Positions 1-9,005 of a stretch of 16,171 bases of DNA are shown here, piece by piece. Each line of letters opens with the position of its first letter. Position 1 is the first letter of the stretch. Location of the stretch: contig JASGFF010000062.1 in NCBI GenBank assembly GCA_047605685.1, positions 1-16,171 of the forward strand. Direction: 5' to 3'. Source of the stretch: JAUASV01 sp047605685. Lineage in GTDB: Bacteria; Actinomycetota; Actinomycetes; Actinomycetales; Microbacteriaceae. Below the pieces are notes generated by a model that saw only the letters and a list, made by a program, of their open reading frames with translations, did no database searches and was not told where the DNA came from. Both the position numbers and the translations under genes were made by a program.

Positions 1-152
1 ACCGCGTGCTTGACCGCGGCGCGGGCCCGGCGGGCGGCGACGGCGGCGCGGCTCGCGGCGAGCCTGTCCACCTCGGGCGGCCCGATCCGCTCGGGCGGCC
101 CGGTGCGCTCGGACGGCCCGGTCCGCTCGGGGGTCCCGGTGCGCTCGGTCAC
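1..152 (-). CDS. gmk: Actinobacterial IHF-like domain, probably the start of guanylate kinase (partial, 3' end outside window)
   Basis: Only the first 50 codons are inside the window. The GTG start (150-152) overlaps the pyrF TGA as GTGA. The protein opens with TERTGTP, runs through four six-residue ERTGPP-like repeats (residues 3-26), then reads EVDRLAASRAAVAARRARAAV, which must be taken in two parts: EVDRLAASRAAV and AARRARAAVKHAV. The Arg/Ala-rich helix resembles the N-terminus of the actinobacterial integration host factor (mIHF), a small nucleoid protein encoded between pyrF and gmk in Mycobacterium and Streptomyces. In Microbacteriaceae, as I recall, this domain is fused to the front of guanylate kinase (GMP + ATP to GDP + ADP), hence the gmk symbol. 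The visible part cannot tell a stand-alone mihF from the fusion. The proline-rich repeat looks like a disordered, fast-evolving leader. Confidence 0.6.
   Translation of the reverse strand, partial: MTERTGTPERTGPSERTGPPERIGPPEVDRLAASRAAVAARRARAAVKHA
75..146 (-). repeat. 18-bp in-frame tandem repeat, four copies, in the gmk/IHF leader
   Basis: Four consecutive 18-base units encode ERTGTP, ERTGPS, ERTGPP and ERIGPP. The second codon alternates CGC, CGG, CGC, CGG, which suggests duplication of a 36-base pair of units. The array keeps the reading frame and lies before the folded domain, so copy number could vary without breaking the protein. Confidence 0.85.
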
Positions 153-987
153 GACGCCGCGGCCTCGCGGACGGCCGCGGCGCTGGCCCGCACGGCCTCG
201 GCGATGCCCTCCGGACCGGCCTCGAGCACGCTCCGGGATGCGCTAAGCAGCACCTGGCCAGCGGCCGGGCCGAAGATCGGGCGCAGCTGCTCGAAGCGGG
301 CGCCCTGGGCGCCGAACCCGGGCGAGAGCACCGGGACGCCGGCGAGGTCCGCACCGGTGAAGCCGTAGCCGGCCAGCTCGAGGGTGGCGCCGACGACGAC
401 GCCCACCGAGCCGAGCGGCCCACCGCCGGCGGCCGCGTTCCAGTCCCTCACCTCGGCGACGATACCCGCGGCCACCGTGCGGGCGTCGGCCCGACGGGCG
501 CGCTGGGTCGCCGCGGCCTCCGGGTTCGACGTGGCCGCGAGCACGAACAGGCCCTTGCCGCTGGCGAGGGCGAGGTCGCGCGGCGCCGTGATCGAACCGG
601 TGCCCTGGTAGGCGACGATCGTCATGGCATCCGCCTCCAGGGGCGAGCCGGGGCTCAGCCAGGCCTGCCCGTATGCCTCGACCGTCGAGCCGATGTCCCC
701 GCGCTTCACGTCCGCGATCACAAGCAGGCCGGCGGCACGCGCCGCCGCGAGCACCTGCTCGAGCGCCGCGTAGCCGGCGGCGCCGTGCCGCTCGAAGAAC
801 GCCACCTGGGGCTTGACGACGCCGACCCGGCCGGCGCAGGCCTCGACGACCCGCAGGCCCAGCTCGGCGAGACCGGCCGCGTCGTCGCCGAGCCCCCAGG
901 CGCGCAGCAGGAACGGGTGCGGGTCGATGCCGACGCACAGCTGCCCGCGGGCGTCGAGGGCCGTGCGCAGGCGGTCGCCGAACGCGC

Positions 988-991
<4 letters not shown>
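149..991 (-). CDS. pyrF: Orotidine 5'-phosphate decarboxylase (type 2 / actinobacterial class)
   Basis: PyrF removes CO2 from orotidine monophosphate to give UMP, the last step of de novo pyrimidine synthesis. The 280-residue length fits the longer PyrF class of mycobacteria and other actinobacteria rather than the roughly 240-residue class. Visible motifs are GIDPHP (21-26), VVKPQVAFFE (58-67) and the catalytic ADVKRGD (93-99) carrying the Asp-Lys-x-x-Asp charge network (D94, K96, D99). A phosphate-binding LSPGFGAQG segment lies toward the C-terminus. The ATG overlaps the carB stop as ATGA. The upstream AGAGG is about 12 bases away and weak, so translation probably depends on coupling to carB. 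It in turn overlaps the next gene by GTGA. It is the last pyrimidine gene of the operon; pyrD, placed between carB and pyrF in Streptomyces, is absent here. Confidence 0.97.
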
Positions 992-4282
<3,291 letters not shown>

Positions 4283-4290
<8 letters not shown>

Positions 4291-5434
4291 TCGCCGTATT
4301 CCCCCCGCCCAGGACGAGCTCCCGGAATCTGTCGAACAGGTAGTCGGAGTCGTGGGGGCCGGCGGCCGCCTCGGGGTGGTACTGCACGCTGAACGCCGGG
4401 ATGTCGAGGGCGCGAAGCCCCTCGACGACGCGGTCGTTGAGGTTGACGTGGCTGACCTCAACCCGGCCGAAGCCGGCCGGCGACTCGAAGGGCCCCTCGA
4501 GGGGCGCCTCGACGGCGAAGCCGTGGTTGTGCGCCGTCACCTCCACCCGGCCGGTGCCGCGGTCCAGCACCGGCTGGTTGATGCCGCGGTGCCCGAAGGG
4601 CAGCTTGTAGGTGCCGAGGCCGAGGGCCCGGCCGAGCAGCTGGTTGCCGAAGCAGATGCCGAAGAACGGCAGCCGCTCGCGCAGGATGCCCTGCAGCAGC
4701 TCGACGTGGCCGTCGGAGGCGCCCGGGTCGCCCGGGCCGTTGGAGTAGAAGGCGCCGACCGGATCGATCGCGAGCACGTCCTCGAGGCTCGCCGTATGCG
4801 GCAGCACGTGCACCTCGAAGCCGCGATCGGCGAGCCGGTTGAGCGTCGAGGTCTTCACGCCGAGGTCGAGCACGGCCACGTTCCCGATCCGCTCGCCGCG
4901 GGCGGGGACCACGTAGCCGGCATCCGTCGACACCGCCGCCGAGAAGCTGGCCCCGGACATGGCGGCGGCGGCGCGCACCGTGCCCAGCTGCCGCCCGGGG
5001 TCGATCGCGGCGTCGGCGCCGCTGAAGATGCCGGCGCGCATGGCGCCGGCGTCGCGCAGCCGGCGGGTGACGGCGCGGGTGTCGACGCCGCTGATGCCGA
5101 CGATGCCGTTGGCGAGCAGCTCCTCGTCGAGGCTGCCGGTGGCGCGGTGGTTCGAGACCACCCGGCTCGGGTCGCGCACCACGAAGCCCTCGACCCAGAT
5201 GCGGCCGGACTCCGGGTCCTCGGTGTTCACCCCGGTGTTGCCGATGTGCGGGGCGGTCATCATGACGATCTGGCCGGCGTAGCTGGGGTCGGTGAGGGTC
5301 TCCTGGTAGCCGGTCATGCCGGTGGCGAAGACGGCCTCGCCGAGGGCGGTGCCGAGCGATCCGTAGGAGTGTCCCGGGTAGCGGGTGCCGTCCTCGAGCA
5401 CGAGCACGGCGGGGGCGGTGGGGCGTACGGTCAC
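4283..5434 (-). CDS. carA: Carbamoyl-phosphate synthase small subunit (glutamine amidotransferase)
   Basis: CarA hydrolyses glutamine and passes ammonia to CarB. The protein has 383 residues, the usual length. The N-terminal CPSase small-chain domain spans about 8-140 (LEDGTRYPGHSYG, FATGMTGYQETLTDPSYAGQ). The class I glutamine amidotransferase domain spans about 185-375, with NGPGDP (232-237), the nucleophile Cys261 in FFGICFGNQLLG, and the His353/Glu355 pair in VQYHPEA. The start is a GTG (5432-5434) that overlaps the stop of the preceding membrane-protein gene as GTGA. It is preceded by GGAGGTGATC, a near-full match to the 16S anti-Shine-Dalgarno tail, 4 bases before the GTG. This is among the strongest ribosome-binding sites in the window, so carA may be translated partly independently of coupling. 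It overlaps carB by 8 bases. Confidence 0.98.
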
Positions 5435-5991
5435 TGCGGATCACCTCCGTTCTGGGTCTCCGGGTCGCCCGTGGCGACCGGTGCTAGGGCTGGGGCTGGG
5501 GCTGGGGTTTGAGCGGCCGCTGGGGCGAGGCCGCGGATGGCGGCGACGAGCGGGCCGGGCTCGTCGAGCCGCAGGAACGACTCGACCGGGGTGCCGCCGA
5601 GCCGCCAGCCGATGACGGTGATGCCGCCCGGCTCGATGCCGCGGTCGATGGCCCAGCTGGCGGTGTCGACCCGCTCGATGTCGGCGGCGGGGATGAACAC
5701 CGGCCGCTCGGGCAGGGCCAGCAGCAGGCCGTCGGCGCGCGCCTCGAAGCGGCCGCGGGCCCGGAAGCCGAGGCCGGCGACGGCGATGCGCTCGAGGCGC
5801 TGCCCGGCCGGGGTGGTGGCCAGGTAGAGGCCGGTGCCGCTCGCGATGGGCCGCGGCGTCTCGGCCGGCACCGGCGCGAGCGCGTCGAAGCCGGCCTGGC
5901 GGTGGCGGCGGCGGCGCCAGGAGGCGAGCATGAGCGGCACCGCGAGGCCGAGGAGCACGAGCACGGCGATGCCGTCGATGAGCTTGTTCAC
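5431..5991 (-). CDS. Conserved single-pass membrane protein of the actinobacterial pyr operon, unknown function
   Basis: The protein has 186 residues and starts at a GTG overlapping the pyrC stop (GTGA); it overlaps carA the same way. One hydrophobic helix (about 4-24, IDGIAVLVLLGLAVPLMLAS) is followed by a basic stop-transfer cluster WRRRRHR, suggesting an N-out anchor with a cytoplasmic body. Residues about 45-150 form a beta-rich soluble domain with GTGLYLATT, ERIAVAGLGFRARG, PERPVFIPAADIERV and GITVIGWRLGG, resembling small PH-like folds in related annotations. The tail is a low-complexity Pro/Ala stretch (TPAPAPALAPVATGD). The position between pyrC and carA matches Mycobacterium tuberculosis Rv1382 (called a probable export or membrane protein), so the gene is conserved in the operon although its role is unknown. 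A link to pyrimidine synthesis is inferred from position alone. The longer reading frame starting at 6357 is rejected because it overruns pyrC. Confidence 0.85.
   Translation of the reverse strand: MNKLIDGIAVLVLLGLAVPLMLASWRRRRHRQAGFDALAPVPAETPRPIASGTGLYLATTPAGQRLERIAVAGLGFRARGRFEARADGLLLALPERPVFIPAADIERVDTASWAIDRGIEPGGITVIGWRLGGTPVESFLRLDEPGPLVAAIRGLAPAAAQTPAPAPALAPVATGDPETQNGGDPQ
5487..5507 (+). other. Potential G-quadruplex motif on the plus (template) strand
   Basis: Four G-runs of 3, 4, 4 and 4 bases are separated by CT dinucleotides, the pattern G3-N2-G4-N2-G4-N2-G4. It is opposite the codons for the Pro/Ala tail of the membrane protein, about 55 bases before the carA GTG. The mRNA itself is C-rich here, so any quadruplex would form in the DNA template strand. 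Confidence 0.55.
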
Positions 5992-7313
5992 GCGCGCACC
6001 TCCTCGGGCTCCAGCAGCGCGCCGTCGAGCACGGTGGGCCGGCCGCCGTGGACGGTCGCGACGACGCGGCCGGGCAGCGTGCGCCCGAGGTAGGGGGTGT
6101 TGACGCTGCGGCCGTGCAGCCAGCCGGGGCCGAAGGGCCGGGAGACGCTCGGGTCGTAGAGCGTCACGTGCGCCGGGGCGCCGGGCGTGAGCGGGTCCCG
6201 GTAGCCGTCGAGCCGGCCGATCGCGGCGGGTGCGCTCGACATCAGCCGGGCGACGTCGGCGAAGTCGGCCAGGCCGGTGTCGACGAGCGAGGCCTGCACC
6301 ACCGAGAGGGCCGACTCGAGGCCGACCATGCCGTTCGCGGCCTCGTCCCAGGCGCACTCCTTGGCCTCGACCGGGTGCGGGGCGTGGTCGGTCGCGATGA
6401 TGTCGATCGTGCCGTCGGCGACGGCGGCGCGCAGCGCCTCGACGTCATCCGTGCCGCGCAGCGGCGGGTTCACCTTGAACCGGGAGTCGTAGGCGGGGTG
6501 CCCGTCGACGCCGGCGATGAGGCTCTCGTCGAGCAGCAGGTGGTGCGGGGTCGCCTCGGCGGTCACCCGGATGCCGCGGGCCTTCGCCCAGCGGATCACG
6601 TCGACGCTGCCCGCCGTGGAGACGTGGCACACGTGCAGCCGGGCGCCGACGTGCTCCGCGAGCAGCACGTCACGGGCGATGATCGACTCCTCGGCGACGG
6701 CGGGCCAGCCGGCGAGCCCGAGCACGCTGGAGAGCTCGCCCTCGTTCATCTGCGCTCCGGCGGTGAGCCGCGGGTCCTGGGCGTGCTGGGCGATGACGCC
6801 GTCGAACGTCGTGACGTACTCGAGGGCGCGGCGCATGAGCAGCGGGTCGGCGACGCACAGCCCGTCGTCGCTGAACACGGTGACCCGGGCGCGCGAGCCG
6901 GCCATGGCGCCGATCTCGGCGAGGCGCTCGCCGCCGAGGCCCACGGTGACGGCGCCGATCGGCCGCACGGTGACGTAGCCGTGCTGCCGGCCGAGCGCCT
7001 GCACCTGCTCGACGACGCCGGCGGTGTCGGCGACCGGGCTGGTGTTCGCCATCGCGAACACGGCCGTGTAGCCGCCGGCCGCCGCGGCACGGGAGCCGGT
7101 GAGCACGGTCTCGCTCTGCTCGAAGCCGGGCTCGCGCAGGTGGGTGTGCAGGTCGACGAGTCCGGGCAGCGCGACGAGGCCGTCGGCGTCGACGCGTCGC
7201 GCGCCGGCGGCGCTCAGGCCGGTGCCGACCTCGGCGATCACGCCTCCGTCGATGACCAGGTCGGCACGGCCGCCGCCCGGCAGCGTCGCGGCGGTGACGA
7301 GGATGCGGCTCAT
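5988..7313 (-). CDS. pyrC: Dihydroorotase (type I, zinc amidohydrolase)
   Basis: PyrC cyclises carbamoyl aspartate to dihydroorotate. The protein has 441 residues, typical of the type I (Bacillus/actinobacterial) family. Metal ligands are readable: H56 and H58 in VDLHTHLREPG, D150 in FSDDG, H177 in IAQHAQD, and H230 in HVCHVSTAG. The catalytic Asp309 lies in IIATDHAPH. Substrate-binding FKVNPPLR (279-286) is also present. I chose the ATG at 7313 because MSRILVTAATLPGG is the family start, GGAGAG lies 5 bases upstream, and the ATG overlaps the pyrB stop as ATGA; the longer frame to 7508 only adds a pyrB shadow. The ribosome-binding site lies inside a perfect palindrome (see 7318-7331). The stop overlaps the following membrane-protein gene as GTGA. 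Confidence 0.98.
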   Translation of the reverse strand: MSRILVTAATLPGGGRADLVIDGGVIAEVGTGLSAAGARRVDADGLVALPGLVDLHTHLREPGFEQSETVLTGSRAAAAGGYTAVFAMANTSPVADTAGVVEQVQALGRQHGYVTVRPIGAVTVGLGGERLAEIGAMAGSRARVTVFSDDGLCVADPLLMRRALEYVTTFDGVIAQHAQDPRLTAGAQMNEGELSSVLGLAGWPAVAEESIIARDVLLAEHVGARLHVCHVSTAGSVDVIRWAKARGIRVTAEATPHHLLLDESLIAGVDGHPAYDSRFKVNPPLRGTDDVEALRAAVADGTIDIIATDHAPHPVEAKECAWDEAANGMVGLESALSVVQASLVDTGLADFADVARLMSSAPAAIGRLDGYRDPLTPGAPAHVTLYDPSVSRPFGPGWLHGRSVNTPYLGRTLPGRVVATVHGGRPTVLDGALLEPEEVRA

Positions 7314-8254
7314 GACTGCTCTCCGGAGAGCGAGAGATACAGCACGGCCATCCTTGTCGACACCCCGTTCGCGACCTGGTCGAGCACTGTCGACCGGGGC
7401 GAGTCGGCGGCGGTCGCCGAGATCTCGAGGCCGCGGTTCATCGGCCCCGGGTGCATCACCAGCGTACCCTCCGGCAGCCGGGCGAGCCGGTCGTCGGTCA
7501 GGCCCCACTCGCGGGCGTACTCGCGTGTGGTCGGGAAGAACGCCTCCCCCATCCGCTCGCTCTGGATCCGCAGCATCATCACGACATCGGGCCGTTCGGC
7601 GAGGGCGGCGTCGAGGTCGTGCCCGACGGTCACCGGCCAGCCGTCGACGCCGTGCGGCAGCAGGGTGCCGGGTGCGACGAACGTCACGCGCGCGCCGAGG
7701 GTGGTCAGCAGCCAGGCGTTCGAACGGGCGACCCGGGAGTGCAGGATGTCGCCGACGACGCTCACGCTCACCCCGTCGAGGCCGCGGCCGCGGCTGCCGG
7801 CGCCGTGCAGCCGCTTGCGGATCGTGAAGGCGTCGAGCAGCGCCTGGCTCGGGTGCTCGTGGGTGCCGTCGCCGGCGTTGACGACGGCCGCGTCGATCCA
7901 GCCGCTCGTGGCGAGCACGGCCGCCGCCCCCGAGCTCGGGTGCCGGATGACCACGCCGTCGGCGCCGATGGCCGCGAGCGTCTGCGCCGTGTCCTTCAGG
8001 CCCTCCCCCTTGGAGACGCTCGACCCCTTGGCCCCGAACGTGATGACGTCGGCGGAGAGTCGCTTGGCGGCGGCCTCGAAGGAGATGCGGGTGCGGGTGG
8101 AGTCCTCGAAGAACAGGTTGACGACGGTCAGGCCGCGCAGCGTCGGCAGCTTCTTGACCTCGCGGCGCTGGGTGTCGGCCATGTCCTCGGCGACGTCGAG
8201 GATGCGCACGGCCTCGTCGCGACCGAGCTCGCGGGTGGAGAGCAGGTGCCTCAC
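7310..8254 (-). CDS. pyrB: Aspartate carbamoyltransferase catalytic subunit
   Basis: PyrB joins carbamoyl phosphate and aspartate to form N-carbamoyl-aspartate, the committed step of pyrimidine synthesis. The 314-residue protein shows the carbamoyl-phosphate loop FFEDSTRTRISFE (48-60), the SVSKGE loop (79-84), HPSQALLDAFTI (134-145) and, near the C-terminus, HPGPMNRG. No pyrI regulatory-chain gene is adjacent, so the enzyme is probably a plain catalytic trimer or a PyrB-PyrC complex; this is inference. The start is GTG (8252-8254), overlapping the pyrR stop as GTGA, with GAGGTGA about 10 bases upstream. The end overlaps pyrC as ATGA. Confidence 0.98.
   Translation of the reverse strand: MRHLLSTRELGRDEAVRILDVAEDMADTQRREVKKLPTLRGLTVVNLFFEDSTRTRISFEAAAKRLSADVITFGAKGSSVSKGEGLKDTAQTLAAIGADGVVIRHPSSGAAAVLATSGWIDAAVVNAGDGTHEHPSQALLDAFTIRKRLHGAGSRGRGLDGVSVSVVGDILHSRVARSNAWLLTTLGARVTFVAPGTLLPHGVDGWPVTVGHDLDAALAERPDVVMMLRIQSERMGEAFFPTTREYAREWGLTDDRLARLPEGTLVMHPGPMNRGLEISATAADSPRSTVLDQVANGVSTRMAVLYLSLSGEQS
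7318..7331 (-). promoter_or_regulatory. Palindrome enclosing the pyrC ribosome-binding site
   Basis: GCTCTCCGGAGAGC is a perfect 14-base palindrome within the last codons of pyrB. Its 3' half (GGAGAG) is the Shine-Dalgarno of pyrC, 5 bases before the ATG. In mRNA it could fold as a 5-bp stem with a CCGG tetraloop and hide the site until ribosomes finishing pyrB open it, which would enforce coupling. Confidence 0.5.
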
Positions 8255-8763
8255 GATGAGATCGTCACCTCGTCCGCGCCGTCGAGCTCGGCGAGCCGCA
8301 CGTTGATGCGCTCGCTCTGCGCGCTCGGCAGGTTCTTGCCGACGAAGTCGGCCCGGATCGGCAGCTCCCGGTGGCCGCGGTCGACGAGCACGGCGAGGCG
8401 CACGGCGCGCGGGCGGCCGAGGGCGCTGAGCGCGTCGAGGGCGGCGCGGATCGTGCGTCCGGAGTACAGCACGTCGTCGACGAGCACGACGGTGCGCTCG
8501 TCGACACCGCCGGCGGGGATCGCCGTGCGGCCGGGCGTGCGGATCGGGTTGCGGGCCAGGTCGTCGCGGTACATGGTCACGTCGAGCGTGCCGGCCGGGC
8601 AGTCGATCAGCCGGGCGAGGCGCTCGGCGAGGATGGCGCCGCGGGTGGGGATGCCGAGCAGGACGAGGTCGTCACCGCCCCGGTTCGACTCGATGATCTC
8701 GTGCGAGATCCGGGTCAGGGCCCGGGACACGTCGGGGTGCTGCAGCACGGTGCGTGCGCTCAC
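8251..8763 (-). CDS. pyrR: PyrR bifunctional pyr operon RNA-binding regulator / uracil phosphoribosyltransferase
   Basis: PyrR binds pyr mRNA when loaded with UMP and can also make UMP from uracil and PRPP. The 170-residue protein is slightly short for the family but complete. Motifs are IPTRG (38-42), MYRDD (64-68) and the PRPP-binding signature VVLVDDVLYSGRT (92-104), followed by a C-terminal LPIRADFVGKNLPS hood. The GTG start (8761-8763) follows AAGGAGGT with 4 spacer bases and opens the operon. The same Shine-Dalgarno is paired in the leader hairpin carrying the PyrR-binding loop (8767-8807), so autoregulation at translation initiation is likely. In mycobacteria PyrR is known to act by translational repression rather than terminator control, and no terminator is visible here. 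It overlaps pyrB by GTGA. Confidence 0.97.
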   Translation of the reverse strand: MSARTVLQHPDVSRALTRISHEIIESNRGGDDLVLLGIPTRGAILAERLARLIDCPAGTLDVTMYRDDLARNPIRTPGRTAIPAGGVDERTVVLVDDVLYSGRTIRAALDALSALGRPRAVRLAVLVDRGHRELPIRADFVGKNLPSAQSERINVRLAELDGADEVTISS

Positions 8764-8766
8764 GCC

Positions 8767-8807
8767 GACCTCCTTCCCCGCCTCTCGGGACGGCTTTAAA
8801 GGATGTC
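8767..8807 (-). promoter_or_regulatory. PyrR-binding loop that sequesters the pyrR ribosome-binding site
   Basis: In the transcript the core UCCCGAGAGG (8781-8790) matches the PyrR loop consensus UCCNGNGAGG at every fixed position. It folds as an upper stem CCGUC/GGCGG closing hexaloop CCGAGA (8778-8793), then an asymmetric internal loop (UAAAG opposite GG), then a lower stem GACAUCCUU/AAGGAGGUC with one A-G mismatch (8799-8807 with 8767-8775). The lower stem's 3' strand is the pyrR Shine-Dalgarno. Binding of UMP-PyrR should lock the hairpin and block ribosomes. No U-tract terminator follows, fitting translational rather than transcriptional control. Confidence 0.85.
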
Positions 8808-8822
8808 TGGATTGCCGGTCCG

Positions 8823-8828
8823 ACTATA
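8823..8828 (-). promoter_or_regulatory. pyrR: Probable -10 box of the pyr operon promoter
   Basis: TATAGT on the minus strand would start transcription near 8816, giving a leader of about 50 bases that contains almost exactly the PyrR hairpin. No TTGACA-like -35 is found at 16-18 bases; that position falls in the 13-bp repeat array. Actinobacterial promoters often have poor -35 boxes. Confidence 0.5.
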
Positions 8829-8836
8829 CCGGCTCG

Positions 8837-8901
8837 TCGGGCATCGGAGTCGGGCATCGGAGTGGGGCGTCGGAGTGGGGCGTCGGAGTGGGGCATCGGG
8901 G
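8837..8901. repeat. Five tandem 13-bp repeats upstream of the pyr promoter
   Basis: The units on the plus strand are TCGGGCATCGGAG (twice), TGGGGCGTCGGAG (twice) and TGGGGCATCGGGG, directly abutting. They run up to 9 bases from the -10 box and cover the -35 position. No gene reads through them convincingly. They may be a minisatellite, or repeated binding sites for a regulator or sigma-region contact. The rest of the 8764-9005 interval holds the leader and an unassigned 104 bases after the pump gene stop, including a direct repeat GCCCGCGAGC (8966-8975, 8979-8988), with no clear terminator. Confidence 0.85.
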
Positions 8902-9005
8902 CTCGAGGCGGGGCGCGCCGGGGACAGCGGCACCGCATGCAGCGTGAGCGCCGGGTCCGTGCCCTGCCCGCGAGCCCCGCCCGCGAGCGACAACCGCACG
9001 CCGGC

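Noticed and set aside
4492..4505. 14-bp palindrome GCCCCTCGAGGGGC in carA
   Set aside because: It lies within conserved coding sequence and is easily produced by Leu-Glu-Gly codons in GC-rich DNA; no regulatory context.
6048..8306. Plus-strand open frame of 752 residues opposite pyrC and pyrB
   Set aside because: It crosses two intact genes on the other strand, has no family motifs, and has the composition of an antisense shadow.
8837..8901. Short CRISPR-like array
   Set aside because: The 13-bp units abut with no spacers and no cas genes are present; it is a plain tandem repeat.
8902..9005. Terminator between the MATE gene and pyrR
   Set aside because: No stem followed by a T-run is visible, so readthrough from the pump into pyrR cannot be excluded.
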